Shown here: positions 34,346 through 43,574 of the stretch, in pieces | How positions within the stretch are numbered: the first letter of the stretch is position 1 | How the letters are laid out: each line of letters begins with the position of its first letter | NCBI GenBank assembly: GCA_017642855.1 | Contig: JAEPOO010000001.1 | Coordinates: 310,001 to 374,000, forward strand | From: Pseudomonadales bacterium | GTDB lineage: Bacteria > Pseudomonadota > Gammaproteobacteria > Pseudomonadales > Azotimanducaceae | Length of the DNA stretch: 64,000 nt | Reading direction: 5' to 3' | The notes under the pieces: model-generated | The model's input: only the letters and a program-made list of their open reading frames with translations | Told to the model about the DNA's origin: nothing | Database searches by the model: none | Made by a program: the position numbers and the translations under genes

Positions 34346-35188
34346 TCAGTGAATGGTTTTTGACCGGCTTTCGAGCGCGAGCAGGCGTTTGGAGGCCAGG
34401 TCCCTCACCTGATCATCCGAAGCACCTCGAAGCACCTCCGTATAGGTGTATTGGGCAAGGCTTGTATTGCCCTGCATCTCATAAACTGCACCCAACTGGA
34501 TATTGAACTCTTCCTGGTCTGGGAAGAGCAGCAACTGTCGATCAATGCACGCTTTGCTCTGGTCCCATGAACGCTCGCGCCAGAATATCTGCTTCAAGTT
34601 ATCCAGCATGCGTATCAGGACATCTCTTGGAGAAGCTGGATTAAAGTACTCATCCCTGAGCGTTGCTTTGGGCCCGGCGATTTGTCGAAGCAGAGTTTGG
34701 CAGTCAGCTTTGCTGAGTTCCCTCCCGGAGAAAGGATCTACAATGGCGCTGTTGTGACCGCCATAGCGGACCAGGAAGTGACCGGGGAACGAAATACCAC
34801 CCACAGGAATGTGGAGTCGATTGCCGATAGCGATGTGGATGAGGGCCAGGCTGATCGGGATGCCTGTTCTATAATCAATCACTCGATTCAGATAACTGTT
34901 AGCGGGGTCGTAGTATTCGTTGATATTGCCGCTGAACCCCAGTTCCGAATGAATGTAGGTTAGCAGTGTAGGTAAAGGAACTCCGAAATCTGTCTTGAAT
35001 CGCTGATCTTGTTTGAAGGCGATGGCGAGCTTGTCCAATTCACCGAGATAGTGATCGACGTCGATGTCTTCCTCCGCCTCAGCAGCGATTAAGAGCGCAG
35101 CTTCATCAAGGGGAATGTCATCATCAGGCAGTGCCGCGATTTCAGTGAACCGGGCCCTTATCTTGCTCTGGCGATCTGACTCTGTCAT
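34346..35188 (-). CDS. SirB1 family protein (transglutaminase-like fold with TPR)
   Basis: A 280-aa cytosolic protein of the SirB1/UPF0162 family. The core SYLNRVIDYRTGIPISLAL and GGISFPGHFLVRY is diagnostic. The C-terminal third (about 190-270) has TPR-like helices (QEEFNIQLGAVYEMQGNTSLAQ). The family has a transglutaminase-like fold without a clearly established activity. The gene is divergent from an alpha/beta hydrolase with only five bases between annotated starts. Confidence 0.9.
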   Translation of the reverse strand: MTESDRQSKIRARFTEIAALPDDDIPLDEAALLIAAEAEEDIDVDHYLGELDKLAIAFKQDQRFKTDFGVPLPTLLTYIHSELGFSGNINEYYDPANSYLNRVIDYRTGIPISLALIHIAIGNRLHIPVGGISFPGHFLVRYGGHNSAIVDPFSGRELSKADCQTLLRQIAGPKATLRDEYFNPASPRDVLIRMLDNLKQIFWRERSWDQSKACIDRQLLLFPDQEEFNIQLGAVYEMQGNTSLAQYTYTEVLRGASDDQVRDLASKRLLALESRSKTIH

Positions 35189-35193
35189 AGGCG

Positions 35194-35943
35194 ATGTTCC
35201 TTGTTCTCAACTTTACAAGGATCAGGTGGATATGCAATCTTCGCCTTGTGAGTGAGATAAAACCCCCGCATGCATTTTTGACGCTGATGGAAGGCCGTGT
35301 CGTCGTCGAGGCAGGTGCCCTCATGCTGGCTCTGCCGCTCCTTCGGTTGACCGCGCGAAAAGGTCATGGAGAGCCGGTAATTGTCCTGCCGGGATTTATG
35401 GCTGACGATCGTTCAACCAGCATTCTGCGCAACTACTTGAATCAGATTGGCTATCAGGCCATACCCTGGGGTCTTGGAACGAACAGGCAACCCATGCTGA
35501 GCATGTTGCCGAAGCTTCAGAATAAGATCAGTGATGTCTCCAGCCAGACTGGCCAAAAGGTTCGCCTGGTTGGTTGGAGTAGGGGAGGCATGATTTCCCG
35601 GGAGCTTGCGCGAGACAATCCAGGTCAGATTGATCGCGTGATCACCATCGGTTCGCCGGTTCGTGGCGGTATAGGCGCGTCAGCGATAGGTCGTTGGGTA
35701 CAGCGTGAAACCGGGCTCACGCCGCTGCAGATGTCTCGCCTGACGGAAGAACGATCGCGCTTACCGATCAAGGTTCCGGTCCGAGCGATCTACAGCAAAA
35801 GTGACGGCGTGGTTGCTTGGAAGGCGTGCATCGATGAACAGACAGAAGACATCGAGCACCATGAAGTCATTGGCAGCCACATTGGGCTGGGCAGTAACGT
35901 GGAAGTTTTCAGATTACTTCCACGTTTATTGAACGAGTGGTAG
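35194..35943 (+). CDS. Alpha/beta hydrolase, lipase-like
   Basis: A hydrolase of up to 249 aa. The nucleophile elbow is VRLVGWSRGGMISREL, the oxyanion region VIVLPGFMADDRS, and a C-terminal His occurs in HHEVIGSHIGLG. It resembles cytosolic lipase/acetyltransferase-like PF12697 members. The start is uncertain: ATG 35194 lies very close to the divergent SirB1 gene; GTG 35248 and ATG 35287 (MEGRVVVEAG) are alternatives, and the last begins nearer the conserved part. The substrate is unknown, perhaps an ester or lipid. Confidence 0.78.
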   Translation: MFLVLNFTRIRWICNLRLVSEIKPPHAFLTLMEGRVVVEAGALMLALPLLRLTARKGHGEPVIVLPGFMADDRSTSILRNYLNQIGYQAIPWGLGTNRQPMLSMLPKLQNKISDVSSQTGQKVRLVGWSRGGMISRELARDNPGQIDRVITIGSPVRGGIGASAIGRWVQRETGLTPLQMSRLTEERSRLPIKVPVRAIYSKSDGVVAWKACIDEQTEDIEHHEVIGSHIGLGSNVEVFRLLPRLLNEW

Positions 35944-35946
35944 GCG

Positions 35947-36621
35947 TTACCACTCGTTAACGTGCATCACCGTCTCAACCGGTGGCCGATAAGCCGGTTT
36001 GAAGTTTGTGCCTTTGGTATAAGCCAGGGGAATCAACGCGACCTGAGTGTACTCGTCATAAGGAATACCAATCAGCTCTGCAATTTCTTTTTCATGCATG
36101 AGGTGCAGGGTGGTCCATGCTGAACCAATACCGCGTGCCCGTGCAGCCAGCATGAAGTTCCACGCCGCCGGAATGATGGAGCCAAGCGTTGCCGTCTGTG
36201 AAAGCACATTCATACCTTCCTCGTTGTCGGTTCGGCCCGCGATACACGGAATGAAAAGCACGGGTGCGCGACCCATATTTTCACCTAAGTAATCTGCAGA
36301 AGACGCTGATCGGGTCTGGCTGTCAGTTAGGCTCTTGTCACCGCTCTCCATGTGAAGTTTATGAATCGCCATGGGCATGTCTTTATAGATGCTGAACGCC
36401 TGTCGGTAGAAATCACCGATCTTCTGGCGTTTTGCCTCGTCGGTCACGAATACAAACTGCCAGGCCTGGGAGTTGGAACCCGTTGGCGCCTGGACGGCCA
36501 GCTCCATACATTCCTTGATCACGTCCATGTCCATGGGGCGATCAAAATCCAGTCGTTTGCGTACAGCCCGTGTGGTGCTTAGCAATTCATCGTTAGTGAG
36601 TTCCAGTTGTTCGTGAGCCAT
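35947..36621 (-). CDS. Nitroreductase family protein
   Basis: The third FMN nitroreductase paralogue (224 aa). Seen: TTRAVRKRLDFDRPM, AVQAPTGSNSQAWQFVFV and GIGSAWTTLHLMHEKEIAELIGIP, close to the family used for diverse nitro- or enone substrates. It is convergent with the hydrolase (three-base gap) and starts ten bases after the trhO stop, so it probably shares trhO's transcript. No physiological substrate can be assigned. Confidence 0.88.
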   Translation of the reverse strand: MAHEQLELTNDELLSTTRAVRKRLDFDRPMDMDVIKECMELAVQAPTGSNSQAWQFVFVTDEAKRQKIGDFYRQAFSIYKDMPMAIHKLHMESGDKSLTDSQTRSASSADYLGENMGRAPVLFIPCIAGRTDNEEGMNVLSQTATLGSIIPAAWNFMLAARARGIGSAWTTLHLMHEKEIAELIGIPYDEYTQVALIPLAYTKGTNFKPAYRPPVETVMHVNEW

Positions 36622-36631
36622 TTGCTGATCC

Positions 36632-37639
36632 TTATTGGTGATTGGTTTGTTTGTTTATCTCGCGCTGCGCCTGGCGAGCTTCTTGTTTCTGTTGAGCCCG
36701 GTGTTTTTGTGTATCTCGTGCATCCATGCCCATGTGATCTTCGCCGCGTTCTTTCGACAGTTGAATCTGCCTCTGTCTTTCGCGAAATCTTTGTCGATCT
36801 TCATCGGTTTTCTTGTCAATGCAGTGTGGGCAGCTGATTCCTTTGACATAGGCATCGCTTTGCATGTCGGTTTCATTGATGGGCATCCGGCAGGCGTGGC
36901 ACTGACCATACTGACCGGGTTCTAAATTGTGATTGACGGTCACTCGCTCGTCGAACACGAAACATTCACCGTGCCACTTGGATTCTTCCTCGGGCACTTC
37001 TTCCAGGTATTTCAGGATGCCACCTTTCAGGTGATAGACCTCCTCGAAGCCCTGTGCTTTCAAGTAGGCCGTGGATTTTTCGCAGCGGATGCCTCCTGTG
37101 CAGAACATCGCGACCTTTTTGTGTGCCTCCGGATTCAGTGTTTCTTCGACGTAAGCAGGGAAGTCCCTGAATGTCTCCGTATGAGGATTGATGGCGCCAT
37201 CAAAGGTACCGATGTTCACCTCGTATTCGTTTCGCGTGTCGATCACGGTGACGTCCGGGTCTGAAATGAGATCATTCCATTCTCCGGGATCGACGTAGGT
37301 GCCGACGATTTGCTGAGGGTCGAGATCAGGCACGCCCATGGTAACGATTTCTTTTTTGAGTTTGACTCGGCTGCGCAGGAACGGCATTTCATCAGTCAGT
37401 GATTCCTTGTATTCCATTCCTTTGAACCGATGATCGCTGTTCAGATGTTCAAGTAGCTGATCAATAGCTTCGCGGCTACCAGCCACCGTGCCGTTAATGC
37501 CTTCATGGGCAACCAGCAGAGTGCCGCGGATCTGCTGCGCCAGCATGAGGTCCAGTAGATCCTGGCGTAACGTCTTGCAGTCCTCTATCCGCACGAAATG
37601 ATACAGGGCACAGACAATGAGTTTGGCCTGGTCTGACAA
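36632..37639 (-). CDS. trhO: tRNA uridine(34) hydroxylase TrhO (YceA/rhodanese family)
   Basis: A 335-aa enzyme that, with oxygen, hydroxylates U34 of tRNA in the cmo5U/mo5U pathway. It has an N-terminal acylphosphatase-like domain ([15 protein letters not shown]) and a rhodanese domain with catalytic loop [12 protein letters not shown]. The C-terminus has Cys pairs ([12 protein letters not shown]) and a long charged Gln/Arg-rich tail. The best start is TTG 37639: a GGAG sits about eight bases upstream and the protein then begins [15 protein letters not shown] as in homologues. The open frame upstream overlaps the promoter region. It is divergent from the peroxiredoxin gene. Confidence 0.92.
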   Translation of the reverse strand: MSDQAKLIVCALYHFVRIEDCKTLRQDLLDLMLAQQIRGTLLVAHEGINGTVAGSREAIDQLLEHLNSDHRFKGMEYKESLTDEMPFLRSRVKLKKEIVTMGVPDLDPQQIVGTYVDPGEWNDLISDPDVTVIDTRNEYEVNIGTFDGAINPHTETFRDFPAYVEETLNPEAHKKVAMFCTGGIRCEKSTAYLKAQGFEEVYHLKGGILKYLEEVPEEESKWHGECFVFDERVTVNHNLEPGQYGQCHACRMPINETDMQSDAYVKGISCPHCIDKKTDEDRQRFRERQRQIQLSKERGEDHMGMDARDTQKHRAQQKQEARQAQREINKQTNHQ

Positions 37640-37717
37640 GCAAATCTCCAGAAATTGTGAAACATGATCGTGTATTATCGCGCATCTAGAGCCTAAGTTC
37701 GCTAACGGAGACCGGTA

Positions 37718-38176
37718 ATGCTGGATGTAGGAGATCAGGCGCCTGATTTTGCCCTCATCAATGATCAGGGTGAAGAGGTGTCTCTGGACGATCTGCTGGC
37801 TGAAGGGCCGCTGATACTCTACTTCTATCCGGCAGACTTTACGTCTGTCTGTACGGCTGAAGCCTGTGAGATTCGTGATCATTTTGAGGATATTCGCAGT
37901 GTGAGTGCCAATGTGGTTGGGGTGAGCCCGCAGGGGGAGGCGAGTCATGATCGGTTCAGAAAACGATATGAGCTACCGTTTCCGCTGCTTGATGATCGTA
38001 AGAAACAAGTGATCAAGGCATATGGGGTAAACGGACCTATGGGCATCGGGGTCCGCCGCGTCACCTATCTGATCAACCAGGAAAAGACAATAGAACGGCG
38101 CGTTCTGGCGGACTTTGCTGTTAAGCATCACGTGCAATTTATTGAGCAGGTGGTGGAAGATCTCGGCGGTTACTAA
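37718..38176 (+). CDS. bcp: Thiol peroxidase, Bcp/PrxQ peroxiredoxin
   Basis: A 152-aa peroxiredoxin reducing hydrogen and organic peroxides. The peroxidatic Cys45 and resolving Cys50 are in [12 protein letters not shown], the C-x4-C pattern of atypical two-Cys PrxQ/BCP. Pro and Thr of the active site lie in [15 protein letters not shown] precedes ATG 37718 by about seven bases. It is divergent from trhO; a TATTAT at 37673-37678 could be a -10, but I see no convincing -35. It is expected to be soluble and cytosolic. Confidence 0.92.
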   Translation: MLDVGDQAPDFALINDQGEEVSLDDLLAEGPLILYFYPADFTSVCTAEACEIRDHFEDIRSVSANVVGVSPQGEASHDRFRKRYELPFPLLDDRKKQVIKAYGVNGPMGIGVRRVTYLINQEKTIERRVLADFAVKHHVQFIEQVVEDLGGY

Positions 38177-38243
38177 CCCCTGCTGACATAGGGGTGTCAG
38201 CAGCAGGCGGCTACACTGACGCTTTTGAAGCAAGGAGGTCGCC

Positions 38244-38645
38244 ATGGAAAATCCATCCATCATGAATCATGTTTCTCTCGCCGTGACCAACGGCGAGACT
38301 TCTCTGCGGTTTTACGACAGGGTGTTAGCCACAATCGGGGCCTCCCGAGTGATGGAACATCCCAACGCAGTGGCCTATGGCAAGATGTTTCCCGAATTCT
38401 GGGTGCACACGGTACCCTTCGATGGTGGGAAGGCAGAAACGGCAAATGGCGTGCACTTTGCGTTCTTCGCAACCAGTCAAGAGGAGGTTCAGGCCTTTTA
38501 TGACACAGCGCTGGCAGAGGGCGGTGACTGTGACGGATCGCCTGGTCCGAGACCTGACTATGGCGCTCCTTACTATGGTTGCTTCGTCCGTGATCCGGAT
38601 GGCCACAAGATTGAGGCGGCCATGTGGGATGAATCTTTAGCTTGA
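38244..38645 (+). CDS. VOC family (glyoxalase/dioxygenase-like) protein
   Basis: A 133-aa single-domain vicinal-oxygen-chelate protein. Seen: NHVSLAVTNGETSLRFYDRVL, GVHFAFFATSQEEVQAFY, YYGCFVRDPDGHKIEA with the metal Glu at the end of the fold. Members include lactoylglutathione lyase-like and resistance proteins; the substrate here is unknown. It follows bcp by 67 bases on the same strand. AGGAGG sits six bases upstream of ATG 38244. Confidence 0.88.
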   Translation: MENPSIMNHVSLAVTNGETSLRFYDRVLATIGASRVMEHPNAVAYGKMFPEFWVHTVPFDGGKAETANGVHFAFFATSQEEVQAFYDTALAEGGDCDGSPGPRPDYGAPYYGCFVRDPDGHKIEAAMWDESLA

Positions 38646-38696
38646 TCCGACACTTCCGTTGAGGCGTATACTTGGAAAACACATAGACAGAAGAAT

Positions 38697-39566
38697 ATGA
38701 ATAAGAACGTCATTTGGATTACAGGGATTGTCTGCGCACTTTTGCTGGGATCGGCGATTGCCCTTGCAGGAAGCCAGGGCGGAACCCTCTGGCGCGGATT
38801 ACCGCTGTTTGCACTCTGTTGCGCTGCTGCGTTCGCCATTCAGTGGATCATGTTTGTACCGGCCTGGATCTACCAGACTGAACACTACTTTGATCTGACC
38901 GGTAGTCTGACTTACATTTCACTTGTGGTGATTGCCGTGGTTCTTGGCCAGGGTGATGTTCGATCACTGCTCATCGGCGCACTCGTGGTTGTCTGGGCAA
39001 TACGATTGGGGTCTTTCCTGTTTGCTCGTATTCGGGCTGCCGGTGAAGATCGCAGATTCAGAAGTATCAAGACCGACTTCCTGCAATTCCTGATGACCTG
39101 GACACTGCAGGGTGCCTGGGTGTCTATCACCCTTGGTGCGGGGCTCGCTGCAATGACGTCAGCGAAGGAGGTGCCGCTTGGTGGGTTCGCCTTAGCAGGG
39201 CTGATGCTCTGGCTCGCAGGGTTCGCGATTGAGGTGCTTGCCGACAATCAGAAATCGAGGTTCAAGGCTGATCCTGAGAATCAGGATGCCTTTATCAATG
39301 TCGGTTTGTGGCGCTGGTCCCGGCACCCGAATTACTTCGGCGAAATCGTCTTATGGATTGGGATTACCATCATGGCCTTTCCAGTGTTACAGGGTTGGCA
39401 ATATGCGACATTGATTTCGCCAATCTTTGTCGTGGTTTTGCTCACGAAGATCTCGGGTGTTCGAATGTTGGAACACCGATCGGATAAGAAGTGGGGAAGC
39501 GACCCGGTGTATCAGGCCTATAAGTCTGATACCCCGGTCCTTATGCCGCGTCCGCCGCGGAGCTAG
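38697..39566 (+). CDS. DUF1295 family membrane protein, steroid 5-alpha-reductase-like
   Basis: A 289-aa inner-membrane protein with about seven helices. The diagnostic C-terminal motif is GLWRWSRHPNYFGEIVLWIG, and DNQKSRFKADPENQ precedes it. The DUF1295 family belongs to the isoprenylcysteine methyltransferase/steroid-reductase fold; a lipid or steroid reductase activity is inferred, not shown. It follows the VOC gene by 51 bases. It is convergent with the CYP153 gene. Confidence 0.92.
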   Translation: MNKNVIWITGIVCALLLGSAIALAGSQGGTLWRGLPLFALCCAAAFAIQWIMFVPAWIYQTEHYFDLTGSLTYISLVVIAVVLGQGDVRSLLIGALVVVWAIRLGSFLFARIRAAGEDRRFRSIKTDFLQFLMTWTLQGAWVSITLGAGLAAMTSAKEVPLGGFALAGLMLWLAGFAIEVLADNQKSRFKADPENQDAFINVGLWRWSRHPNYFGEIVLWIGITIMAFPVLQGWQYATLISPIFVVVLLTKISGVRMLEHRSDKKWGSDPVYQAYKSDTPVLMPRPPRS

Positions 39567-39588
39567 CAGTTCGTTTCAGCTGAGGGCT

Positions 39589-40857
39589 CTATTTTTTCGG
39601 GTGCAGAACGACGGGCAGAGTCGAGTAGCCTTTGACGAAGGAACTGAAGATGCGCTCTGGCTCTCCGACGACTTCTACCATTTCGAAACGCTTCAGGATT
39701 TCTTCCCAGACGATTCGCAGTTGCATCTCTGCAAGACGATTGCCCATGCATCGATGAATGCCAAACCCGAATGAAAGGTGCTGTCGAGGTTTGGCGCGGT
39801 CGATGATGAAGTCGTAGGGACGTTCAATCACATCTTCATCACGGTTACCTGACACATACCACATGACCACCTTGTCTCCTTGACGAATCTTTTGGCCGTT
39901 CAGCTCAGTGTCCTGCAATGCACGGCGCCGCATGTGAGCCAGCGGTGTCTGCCAGCGAATGATTTCCGGCACCATGCTGGGAATCAGGGAGGGGTTGTCA
40001 CGCAGCTTGTCGTACTCTGCAGGGTTCTGGTTCAGTGCCAATACGCCGCCGGTTATTGAGTTACGTGTTGTGTCGTTACCACCGACGATCAACAGAATGA
40101 TGTTTCCGAGAAGTTCCAATGGGCGCTCAGGCAGGTCTTTGGTCGCTTCGCCATGAGCAAGCATGGTGATCAAGTCGTTTTCACCAGGGTTCTTCTGTCG
40201 CAGCTGGAACAGCTCAGTGAATGTGGTCAAACACTCGATCAACTCCTCGCGACGCTGATCTTCAGAATCAATAATGCCGCTCTCCGGTGCTGCGGTTGCA
40301 ACGTCAGACCAGCGCGTTAATTTACGCCGATCCTCAAATGGAAAGTCGAACAGTGTCGCGAGCATCTGTGTGGTTAACTCGATTGAGATGTTATCAACCC
40401 AGTCAATTTTCTCGCCGACAGGCAGTGCGTCCAGAAGTCCGGCGGCGCGTGTCCGGATGGTGTCTTCGAGTTTCACCAGGTTCATCGGTGCAACAACCGG
40501 GCTGACGACGGCGCGTTGTAGGTCATGCTTGGGTGGATCCATCGCAATGAACATGGGCAGTGTGAAATCTTCGTCTTGATCACCGATGGTGATGCCACCC
40601 TCAGAGGAGAAGATGTCGTGATGAGTATCGACATGCATGATGTCTTTGTACTTGGTCACTGACCAGTAGGGCCCGAAAATTTCACTGCTGTCGCAAAAGT
40701 GAACCGGTGATTCCTTCCGCAGTCGGTCAAAATACCCCCACTGTTTGTCCTGCTGAAAAATGCTGCCACGAGCAACATCAAAGCTGCTGTCCATGGGCAG
40801 GGCATAGGGGTCTGCGACTGCATGATCAAATTCATCGTGTTGCACTGCTTCGCTCAT
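39589..40857 (-). CDS. Cytochrome P450, CYP153A-type alkane hydroxylase
   Basis: A 422-aa soluble class I P450. The I-helix is LIVGGNDTTRNSITGGVL, the ExxR Arg region EIIRWQTPLAHMRRRA, and the heme loop FGFGIHRCMGNRLAEMQLR with the Cys ligand. The sequences SGNRDEDVIERP and FVKGYSTLPV match CYP153A, which hydroxylates terminal carbons of medium-chain alkanes. It needs a ferredoxin, and one lies immediately upstream (29-base gap). No ferredoxin reductase occurs in this window. Confidence 0.95.
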   Translation of the reverse strand: MSEAVQHDEFDHAVADPYALPMDSSFDVARGSIFQQDKQWGYFDRLRKESPVHFCDSSEIFGPYWSVTKYKDIMHVDTHHDIFSSEGGITIGDQDEDFTLPMFIAMDPPKHDLQRAVVSPVVAPMNLVKLEDTIRTRAAGLLDALPVGEKIDWVDNISIELTTQMLATLFDFPFEDRRKLTRWSDVATAAPESGIIDSEDQRREELIECLTTFTELFQLRQKNPGENDLITMLAHGEATKDLPERPLELLGNIILLIVGGNDTTRNSITGGVLALNQNPAEYDKLRDNPSLIPSMVPEIIRWQTPLAHMRRRALQDTELNGQKIRQGDKVVMWYVSGNRDEDVIERPYDFIIDRAKPRQHLSFGFGIHRCMGNRLAEMQLRIVWEEILKRFEMVEVVGEPERIFSSFVKGYSTLPVVLHPKK

Positions 40858-40886
40858 TCTGGCTCTCCGTGAAGGCTTATCAGAGT

Positions 40887-41207
40887 CTAGTACTGAAACT
40901 CGGGTATGTTTACGACCAGACCATCCAGGTCGTTGGTCAATTCAATTTGGCAGGAAAGGCGTGAGTTGTCCTGACGATCAGGGTTCAGATCCAACATGGA
41001 GTTCTCCTGTTCGCGGGCGATGCCAACTTTCTCCAGCCAGACCTCTGGGATCAGTACGTGACAGGTAGCACAGGAACACTCGCCTCCGCAGTCCGCATCG
41101 ATACCGGGAACCAGGTTGTCGGTTGCTATTTTCATGACGGAGTCGCCGATGGTGCCGTCAACAGTGGTTTCTTCGCCTGAAAACTGGATAAAAGTTACGT
41201 TCGCCAC
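40887..41207 (-). CDS. [2Fe-2S] adrenodoxin-type ferredoxin
   Basis: A 106-aa ferredoxin. Cysteines are arranged as DADCGGECSCATCHV and LSCQIEL, the C-x5-C-x2-C...C pattern of P450-type ferredoxins. The GTG start at 41207 has a GGGGG ribosome site about six bases upstream and gives MANVTFIQF, the normal N-terminus; the frame extends further only over non-conserved sequence. It sits directly upstream of the CYP153 gene and is its likely electron donor. A reductase (NADH to ferredoxin) must come from elsewhere. Confidence 0.92.
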   Translation of the reverse strand: MANVTFIQFSGEETTVDGTIGDSVMKIATDNLVPGIDADCGGECSCATCHVLIPEVWLEKVGIAREQENSMLDLNPDRQDNSRLSCQIELTNDLDGLVVNIPEFQY

Positions 41208-41314
41208 GTTATGCCCCCGCATAAGGAATGGGTGTAAAGGGCGCGAAATTAGCAACTCCCGGATATCACATAAAGGTGAAATCAGGCCATTTTGCAATCA
41301 TTTTAGGACAGCGC

Positions 41315-42451
41315 TCATCTGATGTGCTGAAAGCAGCGTCTTACCTGGTCTACGAAGGTTTCGGGCTGTTCGAAAGCGGCGAAATGTCCACCTTTTTCGA
41401 GGATTTCAAAGTGAACGAGATTGGAGAAGCGCTTGCGTGCCCAGCGCTCAGAGGTGCGGAAGATCTCTTTTGGAAAGATGGAACAGCCGACGGGTATATC
41501 AATAGGGTCTCTCCCTGTGCTACCGAAACTCTCCCAGTAAATGCGCGCCGACGATGCACCGGCGTCGGGAAGCCAATACATCATGACATTGTCGAGCAGT
41601 TCGTCTCTTGAAACGATGTTCTCAGGGTGACCGTTACAGTCCATCCATTGGTAAAACTTTTCTAGAATCCAGGCGGCCTGGCCGATGGGTGAATCAGCGA
41701 GGCCGTATCCCAGAGTCTGTGGTCGCGTGCTCTGCTGTTTGGAGTATCCACTGTCATGTTCCTGGTAAAACTGCATACCTGCGAGTGCGCTCTGCTCCAA
41801 CTCGGTCAGATCGTCCATGGTATCCGGGTCTGGTAGTGCCAAAGCCATGTTGACGTGTATGCCTTTGCAATGCCCAAGATTCTGTACCCCCATTTCCTGC
41901 GTGATGATTGCGCCCCAGTCGCCGCCCTGGGCAAAGTAATCGTCGTATCCAAGTTTCAGCATCAGTTCATCCCAGGCTCTGGCAATTCGTTGAATGTTCC
42001 AGCCTGGTCTGCTGGGTTTCTCAGAATATCCGAATCCGGGTAGTGTCGGGACGACGAGATGGAATGCATCAGTATCATCACCGCCATGAGCGCTTGGGTT
42101 AGTCAGCGGATCAATGACTTTTTGAAATTCAACGATAGAGCCTGGCCAGCCGTGGGTGAGGATGAGCGGTCGAGCATGTTTACTTTGAGATCGAATGTGC
42201 AGGAAGTGGAATTCGAGGCCGTCCAACTCAGTTTTGAATCCTGGCCATTGATTAATTTCTGCCAGTCGGGCTGTCCAGTCGTAGCTGTTTGACCAGTACT
42301 CGTGGATTTCTTTCATATAGGCAAGGGGTATGCCCTGGGACCAATCTCCCGGAGTTTCTTTGTCAGGCCACCGTGTCAGCGACAGTCTTTGTTTCAGATC
42401 CTCGATTTCCTGGCCTGCAGTTTCGATCGTGAAAGGATGAATGTCGCTCAT
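41315..42451 (-). CDS. Epoxide hydrolase (N-terminal EHN family)
   Basis: A 378-aa epoxide hydrolase of the microsomal/EHN type, converting epoxides to diols. The oxyanion-hole HGWPGS and the Asp nucleophile in QGGDWGAIIT are visible, as are VPTLPGFGYSEKP and the C-terminal catalytic His in KGGHFAAFEQP. The EHN domain covers about residues 1-110. It lies between a quinone reductase and the ferredoxin-P450 pair on one strand, so it may detoxify epoxides that the P450 makes from alkenes (inference). No signal peptide is visible. Confidence 0.93.
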   Translation of the reverse strand: MSDIHPFTIETAGQEIEDLKQRLSLTRWPDKETPGDWSQGIPLAYMKEIHEYWSNSYDWTARLAEINQWPGFKTELDGLEFHFLHIRSQSKHARPLILTHGWPGSIVEFQKVIDPLTNPSAHGGDDTDAFHLVVPTLPGFGYSEKPSRPGWNIQRIARAWDELMLKLGYDDYFAQGGDWGAIITQEMGVQNLGHCKGIHVNMALALPDPDTMDDLTELEQSALAGMQFYQEHDSGYSKQQSTRPQTLGYGLADSPIGQAAWILEKFYQWMDCNGHPENIVSRDELLDNVMMYWLPDAGASSARIYWESFGSTGRDPIDIPVGCSIFPKEIFRTSERWARKRFSNLVHFEILEKGGHFAAFEQPETFVDQVRRCFQHIR

Positions 42452-42476
42452 GGTTTCTCCCGTTTCGTGAGTTGGA

Positions 42477-43457
42477 TTACTGTTGTGGGTGGATCACCAC
42501 TTTGCCGATGGCCTTACGATTCAGCATCTTCATCATCGCCTTGCCGGTGTCTTTCAATTTGAACGCTTCGCCAGACCTGGGGCTGATTTTGCCTTGGGAT
42601 ATCCACTGCATCAGGGTATTTAAGACTTCTTTAGCAACAGAGGGGTTTGCCGCGATATGCCCGCCCCAGTTAACGCCAATCACAGAGCAGCGTTTTAGCA
42701 GTGTCAGATTGACTGGAAATTTTGGAATGTCTCCTGAGGCGAAACCCACAACCAGGAAGCGGCCATCGGGACCCAGCGATCTTAGTGCGGGTTCCGCATA
42801 GTCACCGCCCACCGGGTCGTAGACCACATCTAAATGCTCTCCATCCAGGATTTTTTTCAGATCGTCGCGCCAGCTTCTGCTGTTGTAGTTCACAACGTCG
42901 TCGGCGCCGGCTTCCAGGCACGCATCGCGCTTCTTTTTTGATGAGGCGGCCGCAATGACTCTTGCCCCCATGGCTTTTGCGACATCGATTGCTGCGACAC
43001 CAACGCCACCGCTGGCTCCAAGGATGAGTACGTTTTCTTTCTCTTTCAGTTTGCCGCAGTAGTTGAAGCCGTGGAATGCCGTGCAATAGTTCACCAGGAA
43101 ACTTGCTGCATCGTCAGAGCTGAGGGAATCCGGGATCGGGGTGCACCGAGACTCTTCAAGAACCATGTATTCAGCCAGGCCGCCGTTAGAGGGCGTGGCA
43201 AGTACTCGTTGGCCGGCTCGCAAATGTTTGATGTCATCCCCGGCTGCTTCGATGACACCTGCGACTTCGTTGCCAGGGACAAAAGGAAGTGGTGGTTTAA
43301 TCTGATAGAGCCCGGCGACCATTAAAGCATCGACGTAGCCGAGTCCGGTCGCTTCAATTTTGATCAGTACCTGGTTCGCCGCAGGTCCCGGTGTTTCTAC
43401 TTCAGAAACAGCCAGTCCATCAGGGCTGGCGAATGATTCACAGACAATTGCGCGCAT
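42477..43457 (-). CDS. NADPH:quinone oxidoreductase, MDR family
   Basis: A 326-aa zinc-free MDR protein, a paralogue of the 30777-31784 gene. Seen: YVDALMVAGLYQIKPPLPFVPGNEVAG, the nucleotide motif LGASGGVGVAAIDVAK and the C-terminal AIGKVVIHPQQ. It ends 25 bases before the epoxide hydrolase and probably heads the four-gene minus-strand set reaching CYP153. It may reduce an enal or quinone formed downstream of alkane or alkene oxidation; the substrate is unproven. Confidence 0.9.
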   Translation of the reverse strand: MRAIVCESFASPDGLAVSEVETPGPAANQVLIKIEATGLGYVDALMVAGLYQIKPPLPFVPGNEVAGVIEAAGDDIKHLRAGQRVLATPSNGGLAEYMVLEESRCTPIPDSLSSDDAASFLVNYCTAFHGFNYCGKLKEKENVLILGASGGVGVAAIDVAKAMGARVIAAASSKKKRDACLEAGADDVVNYNSRSWRDDLKKILDGEHLDVVYDPVGGDYAEPALRSLGPDGRFLVVGFASGDIPKFPVNLTLLKRCSVIGVNWGGHIAANPSVAKEVLNTLMQWISQGKISPRSGEAFKLKDTGKAMMKMLNRKAIGKVVIHPQQ

Positions 43458-43574
43458 GCTGAAACGGTAATTCCACGGTCTTAGTTAACGGAGTCACGCA
43501 TATTAAGTGAATTCGGTAACCTGCACCACATGGCGAATGTGTGGATGCTGACTTATGATGCGGGGTTATCCACC

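Noticed and set aside
37655..37678. TTGTGA ... TATTAT as a promoter for bcp
   Set aside because: The spacer is only 12 bases, too short for a normal sigma-70 promoter.
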